Source: a candidate division TM6 bacterium GW2011_GWE2_41_16 (lineage in GTDB: Bacteria; Babelota; Babeliae; Babelales; Babelaceae). Taken from it: a stretch of 64,000 nucleotides of DNA. The DNA is taken from positions 20,061 to 84,060 of the forward strand of contig LCAT01000002.1 in assembly GCA_000996695.1 (NCBI GenBank). The letters run 5' to 3'. Each line of letters begins with the position of its first letter. Within the stretch, counting starts at the first letter, position 1. The notes under the pieces were generated by a model. That model was given only the letters and a program-made list of their open reading frames with translations, had not been told where the DNA came from and ran no database searches. Shown piece after piece: positions 53,265 to 61,665 of the stretch. Position numbers and translations under genes: made by a program.

Positions 53265-53360
53265 CTGAGCATTGAAACATTGAAATGCTCAGGACAAGTA
53301 TTTGGGCGATCAATTTCAAAGTTATCGCTAAAGAGCTTAATGGATTTCGTCATAAGTATA
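53265..53360. repeat. Hairpin with GAAACATTGAA loop and dispersed repeat
   Basis: CTGAGCAT (53265-53272) and ATGCTCAG (53285-53292) flank the loop TGAAACATTGAA, and a partial unit with the same loop precedes it. The same loop with another stem occurs at 55669-55694. The adjoining 53299-53360 repeats the interior of the MITE-like unit (28101-28162) at about 80% identity. No gene is seen in the 53142-53395 spacer. Confidence 0.65.
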
Positions 53361-53395
53361 CCATTTTTTTTAATAATATGCCTGTTAGCATCATA

Positions 53396-54145
53396 CTAAA
53401 ATCCATAGGAACCCGTTTCTATACCATTTTCGGACACAAGGAATGATGTTGTTGATTGTTTGTTTTCATTAATAAAACACGTAACATCTAACCATGCCTC
53501 ATCGCTACTCTCAGACCAATTAAGATCAATTATTTTACATTGATCCAATTTTATAAAACCAGGGGCTTGCGCAAAAACAATTGATTGTGGATCAGAGCCT
53601 TGTTTAAGCAAACAAAAAATACTTGAGTCCACGCAACTCACAAAAACACCTTTTAAACCGCCCTGTACTACATAATCAAAAGAAACAACATTCTCAGGCC
53701 GATGAGTATAAACGCCCAAGGGTCGGCATATACCATCTTCAACAACAACCCATAATTCATATAAAAGACGCTTTTGATCTTGACACTCTAAAATAAAACC
53801 ACCATCACCCATAGGAGAAACATCTTTTAATATTTTTGTATGCATATCAAAAAACCATTCATGGCATGCGATATGTTGTCCATCTATCAATCCAGCGTAA
53901 CGACTCCCATCTATTCGATCTTCAAGCCGCAAAATATAATCTTTGATCTTAAGCATTTTTACATTAATACATTGATCATAAGAATGGCCTACAAAAGGCT
54001 TTATTTTTGACATTGCGTGAAAGTCAGGCTCTTCAGACAATCGTTTCACAGAAGGCTGAAAAAATTTTTCAGGATTCTTCAATTGCATTGCAGATGCGTA
54101 TTTGCAAAAACATCCCAAAAATAGTATACACAGCAACTTTTTCAT
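53396..54145 (-). CDS. Exported hypothetical protein downstream of tolB
   Basis: 249 aa from the ATG at 54145 (AGGAAAA upstream). Signal peptide MKKLLCILFLGCFCKYASAM. The body is beta-rich with repeated W/D/G turns (HEWFFDMHTKILKDVSPMGDGGF, KLDQCKIIDLNWSESSDEAWL) and could be a partial propeller or lipoprotein-like domain, but no family is recognised. It begins 38 nt after the tolB stop on the same strand, in the place where pal often lies; it lacks an OmpA-like peptidoglycan-binding motif. Confidence 0.7.
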   Translation of the reverse strand: MKKLLCILFLGCFCKYASAMQLKNPEKFFQPSVKRLSEEPDFHAMSKIKPFVGHSYDQCINVKMLKIKDYILRLEDRIDGSRYAGLIDGQHIACHEWFFDMHTKILKDVSPMGDGGFILECQDQKRLLYELWVVVEDGICRPLGVYTHRPENVVSFDYVVQGGLKGVFVSCVDSSIFCLLKQGSDPQSIVFAQAPGFIKLDQCKIIDLNWSESSDEAWLDVTCFINENKQSTTSFLVSENGIETGSYGF

Positions 54146-54183
54146 TGATTTTTTCCTGCCCAACAATTAAAAGAAATTGTGAA

Positions 54184-55452
54184 TTAATGTATCCACGTTG
54201 GATATCCACAAAATTCATGCATCCCAGAAATATACTCCTTCAGGCCATTCGCTACGGCAACAACTGCTATGCGCCGCTGCGTATTACTATCCTCACAGCA
54301 TGCAACAAAGGATCCATCCGGTGACCAACTAGGATCGATTTTGTCGCGATTATCAAACGTTAATTGTCGATTTTTTTTAGTTACACAGTCGTATATACAT
54401 AACTGCATAACACCTTTTATACGCGAGGAATACACAATAGATTTATTGTGCACACAATATGATGGAGCAACTGCATACCCATGGACTAACGTGCGAGCTT
54501 GATTGCCCAGTGCATTACACTGTTTAATCTTTCCACCACAGCAGTAAATAATATCACCGGTTTCGCGCACAGATGGAGACGCACACGGAACAGACTCATG
54601 AGTTAACCGTGTATGCACATTTTTTTTTGAAACAGTATCATAATGATATCGCCACAGAACTCCTGATCGAGCATATACAATATCTGAGTCATGAGGACCA
54701 AACGCAACCCCAACGCTTGTGCCTGGCAAATCAAGCACAACAACCGGCCTACGCTCACCCAATGTTATTTGAGAAAAACGAACATTCGATCGAGTAAACT
54801 GTGAAAAAATAATCGTTGGTCGTTTAACCAATGTATTCACGGATGGTGCCACAAGAATTCCTGGAGCATGGTATGCAACAGAAGAGTTATGCCCATCGTA
54901 TCCACAGACGATAAGATCGGATGATCCAATATCACCCTGCTTTTGATTTTTACGAATATATGCAACACGCGAGCAAAATGAACTTGGTGAACCAACCAAA
55001 AATTTCCATACGTTATGAGAAAGCTCATGAGCACGTTTTCTCAAAAATTCTGCACCACTTTTTTGTACTTCAGATAACGAGCATATGCTCTGATTTGATG
55101 CAACAATATCACCGCTGTAGGTATCGTATAAAGACCATCCAATATTCCTCAAATCATCCTGTACAAAAAGTACCAAAGAAAAGCCCTGAGTAAAAAGAGC
55201 CTGAAGCTTTGGTTTTGTAATCATGCCCTCAGTAAAAACGAGCACAGGATGGAACAAGCCCGTTTTTTGAAAATCACCCAGCGCTATTTCTGTAAGCGTG
55301 CGGATAGCAGAATCCTGGGAATGTTCGATAATACATGCTAAAGGCAAAGCCGCAGAAGCAGTTTGAGCAATCTGAAACTCATCAGTCGCGTATGCGGTAA
55401 TTGAACAGAGTATTCCTACAAAAAGAGACATTATTTTTATCGCTATTCGCAT
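54184..55452 (-). CDS. tolB: TolB-like periplasmic beta-propeller protein
   Basis: 422 aa from the ATG at 55452 (AAGGAT upstream). The frame is open to 55521 through palindromic repeat sequence, which should be excluded. Signal peptide [22 protein letters not shown]. The N-terminal alpha/beta domain is followed by a propeller; the clearest blade is [17 protein letters not shown], a classic WD40-like TolB motif. TolB links Pal and outer-membrane proteins to the inner-membrane Tol complex. Follows tolA in the order Q-R-A-B. Similarity of the middle blades to TolB is weak. Confidence 0.82.
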
Positions 55453-55479
55453 CGTAATATCCTTATATTTTAAATCTGG

Positions 55480-55745
55480 GCTCCGCCCTTTGACCCGCAA
55501 GGGCATTCGCCCTTGACCCACTGACTAATATATGCGCCCCCTGTCCGCCGAAGCCTCCAGATGAAAATAAGTATGCATCGTCTGGGCGTAAGCCTGGCGT
55601 AGGCTGGAAGCGCTCGACCTGGTGACATAATACAAAGCCCCTTGCCTGCCAGCCATACCAGACGAAATCGAGCACTGAAACATTGAAGTGCTTGAGCGTG
55701 GCGGATGAGCAACGGCTGGACCCGGTGAAAATAATTCATAAATCA
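55480..55745. repeat. Mosaic palindromic spacer between tolA and tolB
   Basis: AAGGGCGAATGCCCTT-type and GGGCTCCGCCC hairpins, the element 55541-55610 (CTGTCCGCCGAAGC...CAGGCTGG) that is also in frame in the giant gene, a GAAACATTGAA-loop hairpin (55669-55694), and ACCTGGTGACATAATAC-type linkers. No gene is supported; several overlapping ORFs are due to the repeat. Confidence 0.7.
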
Positions 55746-55810
55746 TAAACACTGGGTTAATCCGGTGACATAATATATCAAATCCACGTCAAAACAGGCG
55801 AACGCCTGTT

Positions 55811-56905
55811 TTAGAAAACAAACACACACATACGCCCGGACATGGCTTTAGGGTACGCCCCCGCAAAAGCCTTTATCACCGCCATTCTTGCTGCATAATC
55901 GTACGCTACAACCCCTGTTTTTTCAACAAAGATGGCATGATTGATCGTTCCTTTGTGATCAAAAAGAACTTCTATACGCACTTTTTTGCCTTTACGTGAT
56001 AGCGCTACCGGCGGCTTCCACTGATGCGCAATTTCACTTAACACAAGCGCGGTATCTTCATCATACCCGGCAAAAGCATCATCTTCACCTGTACTGCCAG
56101 CATCGTCTCCTCCAACCATAAATTCTCCATTACTATCATCCACAAAATTTTGTAACCCTTTTTCTGTTCTTTGAGAAGCGTCATCAATCAATTCAGGATT
56201 TTTTATACGCTCTTCCTCATGAAATTCGGCGTCAGGCGCAGGCTCATTCACAACAGGTGTTATGGGTATTTCTTTTTTTATGGGTGGCTGTACGATCTGC
56301 TTGTGCTCAACAACGGGCCGAATCTCTTTTTTTGCTTCAACTGGCTCAACGACCTGTGGCTGCGACACAGACTGATTTTTTTTCTGCTGTATCTTTTCAG
56401 CAACAGGTTCTATTTGTTTGTTCGTAATTTTTGCGTGTTTTGGTGCTACTCGTTTATGTTCAGTACGCATAGGCTCTTTTGATCGTGCAATCGTTACAGG
56501 CACAATAGATGTTTTTTGCACGGAAGCAGCTGCATGTTTTACACGCCCCACTCTCTGATGTACGATTTGTGGCTCGTATGCCACTTTTTTCGCGCACGAT
56601 AAACCATGTTTAAACGTTGCACCTTGCTGCTCACGTTTGTTTTTGTGGGCCGAAGCATGATGACGTGATTTTGTTGCACCAAAGTTCTTCGATGAACCAA
56701 GGTTCTTTGGTGAGCCAAAGCCAAACATCACCAGCGGTTTTTCCGACTGCAGGTTCGATATCTCAAGAACCTCACGTCGGCTATACAAAAGCATCCACAC
56801 AAAAAAAACAAGCAGCGTTGTAGCCGTTACAACAAGCGACTTAATCGCACAATCACGCAGCCACAGACGCTTTGTGAGGCGTTGCTCGCGTCTCCAAAGC
56901 CACAT
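55811..56905 (-). CDS. tolA: TolA/TonB-like energy transducer
   Basis: 364 aa. GGAG lies before the ATG at 56905, and the first ~17 codons overlap tolR. One N-terminal membrane helix (SLVVTATTLLVFFVWMLLY), a long Lys/Pro/Gln-rich spacer (VEPVEAKKEIRPVVE) and a C-terminal TonB-C-like domain (WKPPVALSRKGKKVRIEV, VEKTGVVAYDYAARMAVIKAF). It transmits proton-motive energy from TolQR across the periplasm. The gene order supports TolA, while the C-domain resembles TonB. Confidence 0.82.
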   Translation of the reverse strand: MWLWRREQRLTKRLWLRDCAIKSLVVTATTLLVFFVWMLLYSRREVLEISNLQSEKPLVMFGFGSPKNLGSSKNFGATKSRHHASAHKNKREQQGATFKHGLSCAKKVAYEPQIVHQRVGRVKHAAASVQKTSIVPVTIARSKEPMRTEHKRVAPKHAKITNKQIEPVAEKIQQKKNQSVSQPQVVEPVEAKKEIRPVVEHKQIVQPPIKKEIPITPVVNEPAPDAEFHEEERIKNPELIDDASQRTEKGLQNFVDDSNGEFMVGGDDAGSTGEDDAFAGYDEDTALVLSEIAHQWKPPVALSRKGKKVRIEVLFDHKGTINHAIFVEKTGVVAYDYAARMAVIKAFAGAYPKAMSGRMCVFVF

Positions 56906-57290
56906 ACCTAACTCCAGCCCGTGCTTTTAACATATCTATAAACTCAACAATATCACCATACGCTACCTGACGATCAGCCTGAACAAAAATCGCCATATCA
57001 GGCTGCACTTTTACACGTCCCTTAACTTTATCGATTATGGTATCCATGGAAACCATAACACCATTAAGAAAAATTTTATTTTGCTTATCCCAATAAATTA
57101 CTACGTCCTCATGCGCAGACTGCACCTCTTGCACAGAACCGGATGGCAACTCAATATGCAATGCATTATGCACCAGCGGTGTCGCAACCATAAACACAAT
57201 AAGCAACACAAGAAGAGTATCAATCAGCGGCGTAAGAGAAACTTCTGGCTGAGTATACTTGCGCTGCAATCCAAAGCGACGCCCCATCAT
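56853..57290 (-). CDS. tolR: TolR/ExbD family protein
   Basis: 145 aa. Short cytoplasmic start, then VSLTPLIDTLLVLLIVFMV, with the channel Asp that is invariant in TolR/ExbD, and a periplasmic domain (ELPSGSVQEV, IFVQADRQVAYGDIVEFIDML). Overlaps tolQ by 4 nt and tolA by 53 nt. Confidence 0.92.
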   Translation of the reverse strand: MMGRRFGLQRKYTQPEVSLTPLIDTLLVLLIVFMVATPLVHNALHIELPSGSVQEVQSAHEDVVIYWDKQNKIFLNGVMVSMDTIIDKVKGRVKVQPDMAIFVQADRQVAYGDIVEFIDMLKARAGVRYVALETRATPHKASVAA

Positions 57291-57967
57291 ACAAGCACCT
57301 GTTCAATGTGAGCAATAACGGTATCCGAAAACGCAAACAACTGCCGCTCCAAAAGGCGTATTTTGCTCTGCACCAAGTGGAAAAATAATAATGATGAAAG
57401 CGCAACCACAAGCCCTGCAAAGGTCGTTACTAAAGCCTCAGCAACACCGGGAGCGATAACGGTAATATTAACCGATTGCAACCGACTGATACCTATAAAA
57501 GCATTAATCAAACCAACAACCGTGCCAACCAAACCTAACAATGGTGCCATCGAAGCTGCGGCTGAAAAGTATGGCATATATTCTTCGGCATCCGTCATAA
57601 AAATACCAATATTTTGTTCAGCACATCGTGCAAGTTGATTGGTAAAAACATCAAAATTTTTAGCCACGCCTCGGTCTTGCAGGTCCTTTGCGCGCTGAAT
57701 CAAACGTTTAAGAAGTACGCCTGCAAGGCTTCCGCGCACGCTTAAACCAAAGGCCACAAGTTCATCAAATGTTTTTATATGTTTCAGATCTTCTAAAGCT
57801 GCTGCGGTATGTCGATTGTGTTCTTTAACAATCACGTAACGATTAATAAAAAAGGTCAAAGCAACGACAAACATAACCAAAAGTATAACTAAAACGCCTT
57901 TGCCAATAGGACCAGTGTTCCACACTAATCCCAAGAGACTGTTTGATCCGCAAAAACACCATTTCAT
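57287..57967 (-). CDS. tolQ: TolQ/ExbB family proton channel protein
   Basis: 226 aa from the ATG at 57967, which follows AAAAGG by 9 nt; an in-frame ATG at 58021 would add 18 residues. Three membrane segments; GLVGTVVGLINAFIGI and the VAEALVTTFAGLVVALSSLLFF helix with conserved Thr are typical of TolQ/ExbB/MotA. Forms the proton channel with TolR. First gene of the tol set. Confidence 0.93.
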   Translation of the reverse strand: MKWCFCGSNSLLGLVWNTGPIGKGVLVILLVMFVVALTFFINRYVIVKEHNRHTAAALEDLKHIKTFDELVAFGLSVRGSLAGVLLKRLIQRAKDLQDRGVAKNFDVFTNQLARCAEQNIGIFMTDAEEYMPYFSAAASMAPLLGLVGTVVGLINAFIGISRLQSVNITVIAPGVAEALVTTFAGLVVALSSLLFFHLVQSKIRLLERQLFAFSDTVIAHIEQVLV

Positions 57968-58119
57968 AGCTCTAAACCTTTTTCTCATAAAACAACAACC
58001 ATCAACTACCATAGTGCCCAAGTTTACCTGTTATGCGCAAGATTTATAGCACCCATTTTGAGGCGTGCTTATTTAAATTTCTGCAAATCACATTATATGT
58101 TTATTAAAAAAAATAAATA

Positions 58120-58152
58120 TTGACAAGTTAGAAATAATAAATAGTATATAAT
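58120..58152 (+). promoter_or_regulatory. Candidate promoter of the LRR gene
   Basis: TTGACA (58120-58125); possible -10 boxes TAGTAT at 16-nt spacing or TATAAT (58147-58152) at 21 nt. It ends about 45 nt before the ATG in very AT-rich sequence. Confidence 0.4.
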
Positions 58153-58196
58153 TATAGAATTAAGCACATTATAAAAGTTCATAAATAAGGACATGT

Positions 58197-59966
58197 ATGA
58201 ATAAATACTTTTTACCATTACTCTTCATTACTGTATCAGCATGTGCGATGAATATAAATCAATTACCTCATGAGATGGTCGGGATAATTTTTAAACATGC
58301 GATTAAATATAACGCAAGCCCTACAACACTACGCGGTATCTGCCGTGTATTTAATCAATATTACAAAGCAATACCTTACAACATAACATTAGAGAGCACT
58401 GAGCAAATGAACACTATGCCTCAGTCTTTATCTTCTCGTATAGAGAGTATAACCATAACAAACGATGATGTTGCTCTATCTCCACAATTACCAAACTATC
58501 TTAGCAAGCTCAACCACCTCACAAACCTTGATCTTTCTCGCTCATCTATTGATGGAGCTGCCCTGCGTGCTATCGCCGCAGCATGCCCTCATCTCACAAC
58601 CCTTAATCTTAGAGACTGCATAAATATCACGAAAAACATAGAGACCATGACTCCATGGCCTTCGCTCAAAAACCTCAGGACCCTTAACCTAGAAGACTCA
58701 TCTATCGACGGAGCAGCCATCCGTGCGATCACCGCATCATGCCCACAACTCACAACCCTTAATCTTGGAAACACTTCTATCGATGGAGCAGCCCTGCGTG
58801 CGATCACCGAAACATGCCCAAACCTCACAACCCTTAGCCTTAGATACTGCAAAAAGATCACAACAAACATAGACGCCACGACCCCATGGCCTCTGCTCAA
58901 CCACCTCACAACCCTTAATCTTGCAGGCTCATCTATCGACGGAGCAGCCCTGCGTGCTATCACCGCAGCATTCCCTCACCTCATAATCCTTAATTTTGAA
59001 GGCTGCAACAATATCATGGCAAACATAGATACCACGATCCCCTGGCCTTCGCTCAATCAACTCATAAATCTTAATTTTCGTGGCACATCTATCAACGGAA
59101 CAGCTCTGCGTACGATCACCAAAGCATACCCCCAACTCACAACACTTACCCTTGGTGACCGCTATAATATAATCAACATAGATACCTCATGGCCTTTGCT
59201 CAACCACCTTACAACCCTTAATCTTCATTACTCATCTATTGATGGAGCGATCCTACGTGCTATCAGCGCAAAATATCCCCACCTCACCACCCTTAATCTT
59301 CAAAACTGCAAAAATATCACAACAAACATAGATACCACGATCCCATGGCCTCTGCTCGACCACCTCACAACCCTTATTTTTAATGACACAGATATCGACG
59401 GAGCAGCCCTGCGTGCGATCAGCGCAGCATGCCCAAACCTCATAACCCTTAGTCTTCCATTTTGCGACAATATCATGACAAACATAAATACCACAATCCC
59501 ATGGCCTTCGCTCAAACACCTCACAACCCTTGATCTTAGGCTCTCCCCTATTGACGGAGCAGCCTTGCGTGCGATCATCGCAGCATACCCTCACCTCACC
59601 ACCCTTAAGCTTGACTGCTGCAGAGATATCACAAAAAACATAAATACCGTGGATCCATGGCCTTCGCTCAATCACCTCTCACAACTTAATCTAGGCAACT
59701 CATGTATTGACGGAGCAGCCCTGCGCGCGATCACCACAGCAGGCCCAAACATCACAACCCTTAGTCTTGAATACTGCAAAAATCTGACTAAAAAAGACAT
59801 ACAAAACGTGTTGCCACAATTGCCACGCCTTCAAACGCTCAACGAAAACTTTATCAGACCAGCGGTAATGACGACCCAGCCGTCGCTTTCCAGCTATGGC
59901 GGACAAGTCGGCGGGCAGGCGACTGCTTCAACACCACCAACAACCACCACCACTACTCTTCATTAA
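58197..59966 (+). CDS. LRR protein with signal peptide and F-box-like N-terminus
   Basis: 589 aa. Short signal peptide (MNKYFLPLLFITVSACAM), then NQLPHEMVGIIFKHAI (21-36), which fits the start of an F-box (LPxEIxxxIF). From ~95 to 545 there are about ten long leucine-rich units built from two alternating LRRs: LTTLNLxxSSIDGAALRAITAACP and LTTLNLRDCINITKNIDT.PWPSLNH. The repeats are close to identical at DNA level, so unit number probably varies. The tail is Thr-rich and contains an SSYGGQVGGQATAS patch like the intergenic element. F-box/LRR proteins are SCF ubiquitin-ligase adaptors in eukaryotes; a host-directed role is inference. Confidence 0.82.
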   Translation: MNKYFLPLLFITVSACAMNINQLPHEMVGIIFKHAIKYNASPTTLRGICRVFNQYYKAIPYNITLESTEQMNTMPQSLSSRIESITITNDDVALSPQLPNYLSKLNHLTNLDLSRSSIDGAALRAIAAACPHLTTLNLRDCINITKNIETMTPWPSLKNLRTLNLEDSSIDGAAIRAITASCPQLTTLNLGNTSIDGAALRAITETCPNLTTLSLRYCKKITTNIDATTPWPLLNHLTTLNLAGSSIDGAALRAITAAFPHLIILNFEGCNNIMANIDTTIPWPSLNQLINLNFRGTSINGTALRTITKAYPQLTTLTLGDRYNIINIDTSWPLLNHLTTLNLHYSSIDGAILRAISAKYPHLTTLNLQNCKNITTNIDTTIPWPLLDHLTTLIFNDTDIDGAALRAISAACPNLITLSLPFCDNIMTNINTTIPWPSLKHLTTLDLRLSPIDGAALRAIIAAYPHLTTLKLDCCRDITKNINTVDPWPSLNHLSQLNLGNSCIDGAALRAITTAGPNITTLSLEYCKNLTKKDIQNVLPQLPRLQTLNENFIRPAVMTTQPSLSSYGGQVGGQATASTPPTTTTTTLH

Positions 59967-59999
59967 GTCAATAATTTCAGATTCGTTTTTCATTTTTTT

Positions 60000-60042
60000 A
60001 AAATCAAAAGGGTACGGTTATAACCGTACCCTTTTGATTTTT
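60000..60042. terminator. Bidirectional terminator between the LRR gene and cca
   Basis: A continuous perfect palindrome: AAAATCAAAAGGGTACGG and its complement with no large loop, between two convergent genes, followed by T-runs. Confidence 0.9.
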
Positions 60043-60046
60043 CGTA

Positions 60047-61549
60047 TTAAACGTACTTACGCAACGTCTGAGCAATAAGCTCCTGTTTATCAGTTATATC
60101 TTTTTCAATTTGCAACTCATACGCATACGCAAGAGCTTCTCCAAGTTTTGGCCCCGGAGCGATTATCGGCATAAGGTCTCGTCCCAAAACCAGTCGCTCA
60201 AGAGGAGCAGTCAATACCGTAGCAATGTCTGCGTGCTTCGTAAAAAACTCAACAACGGTCATATCAATATCAAAGGGCGTAAGTGGTTCACAAAAAGCAC
60301 CATTGCGACCCAATGCATCAGCACGAGTAAGAATAGCAAGATCGTTCAAGCATACGCCATAGGCTGCTGTTTTAATCGCAAGACGCTTGAACGCACGTAA
60401 TGATACGTTTTGTTTATAAAAATGAAGAGGCATCATGTGATATCTTACCAAGCCAACTACACGATCAATATGTTTTTGATTATGCATAATACGACGCATA
60501 AATGACTTCACTACAGGCACGGCGGCTTCATCATGACCATGACTTTTGCCGCTTGTTGTATCAGTCACCAAAGCCTTACCCATATCATGACACAATGCGG
60601 CATATAACATATCAAGCTTTTGCTCATCAGATGCATATGTATAGTGCGCTGCAGCATCAAGTGTTTGCATGGTATGTTCAAAAACAGAACCTTCGGGATG
60701 CCACTCTTTTTTTTGAGAAACGGTAGACAAACATCCGAGCTCAGGAAATATGGTATCAAGCACCCCAACCGATTTAAGCCAACGAAGACCTAAAGATGGA
60801 CGCTTGGATAAAAAAAACAGCTTTTTAAATTCTTCTTCGACACGTTCTCGAGAGACTTTGCTCACATCCATTCCAGCGCATATTGCATTGAGCGAATCGT
60901 CAACAAAAAACTCGAATCGTCCTACAAATTGCATAACACGATACAGTCGCAAAGGGTCATCACCGAAAAAGGTCTCGTCGCATGCGCGCAAAACTCCACG
61001 ATCAATGTCATCAAATCCATTAAAAAAATCGTATGACTCATTACTCACTATATCAATCATAAGAGCGTTGATCGTTACATCTCTTCGAGCTGCAGCGGCA
61101 TATAAATTCATATTCTGCAAAAAAGAAACATCGGGATGTCGCCCGCCATTGCGCGCATCAGTGCGAGGCAACGACCAATCAACGGGAAGACTAAAAAGTT
61201 TGTAGACCCCAAAAGATGCACCCACCAAAGATACATGTCCCCACTTACCCAAAATTTCGGCAAGTTTTCCCCCTGAAATGCCATGAACCTCAATATCAGC
61301 CTCGTTAAAGGGCACTCCGCGATATGCATCTCGCACGATCCCCCCAACCCAAAACAATCGCGCGCCATGATTTGTCAGATCAGTTATAATATCTGAAAAA
61401 TACATAAGCGTTCGTTGAAAAGCATCAATACGCACTTGCATTTGTGCCAGACGTGTATTACGTTCGATCGAGATCTTTTGATCCACGGCGGTTTCTCCAA
61501 AAATAGCGAAATCCATTAAATTATTCACATTCATAATCGTGAATAACAC
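60047..61549 (-). CDS. cca: CCA-adding tRNA nucleotidyltransferase / poly(A) polymerase family
   Basis: 500 aa. The nucleotidyltransferase head has WVGGIVRDAYRG with the later EADIEVHG acidic pair and RRDVTINALMID; an HD domain follows (HDMGKA, with HGHDE). Repairs or adds the tRNA 3' CCA; since the tRNA here already encodes CCA, repair is likely. Several in-frame ATGs exist (61549, 61534, 61516) and none has a clear Shine-Dalgarno, so the start is uncertain. Poly(A) polymerase is an alternative. Confidence 0.88.
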   Translation of the reverse strand: MLFTIMNVNNLMDFAIFGETAVDQKISIERNTRLAQMQVRIDAFQRTLMYFSDIITDLTNHGARLFWVGGIVRDAYRGVPFNEADIEVHGISGGKLAEILGKWGHVSLVGASFGVYKLFSLPVDWSLPRTDARNGGRHPDVSFLQNMNLYAAAARRDVTINALMIDIVSNESYDFFNGFDDIDRGVLRACDETFFGDDPLRLYRVMQFVGRFEFFVDDSLNAICAGMDVSKVSRERVEEEFKKLFFLSKRPSLGLRWLKSVGVLDTIFPELGCLSTVSQKKEWHPEGSVFEHTMQTLDAAAHYTYASDEQKLDMLYAALCHDMGKALVTDTTSGKSHGHDEAAVPVVKSFMRRIMHNQKHIDRVVGLVRYHMMPLHFYKQNVSLRAFKRLAIKTAAYGVCLNDLAILTRADALGRNGAFCEPLTPFDIDMTVVEFFTKHADIATVLTAPLERLVLGRDLMPIIAPGPKLGEALAYAYELQIEKDITDKQELIAQTLRKYV

Positions 61550-61665
61550 GATTCATTTACATAAACCTGGAGTATAGTTGAGAGGGCTCACCAGGTGATA
61601 AACATGTCACTTGGGCGAATGCCACATATTTTTTATCTTATACACATCCCCACTGAAGGAGCTTT

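Noticed and set aside
53396..54145. Assignment as Pal from its place after tolB
   Set aside because: No lipobox is evident and no OmpA-like peptidoglycan-binding motif can be seen.
58589..59675. Long minus-strand ORFs opposite the LRR gene
   Set aside because: They are antisense shadows produced by the regular repeats; no start sites or known domains.
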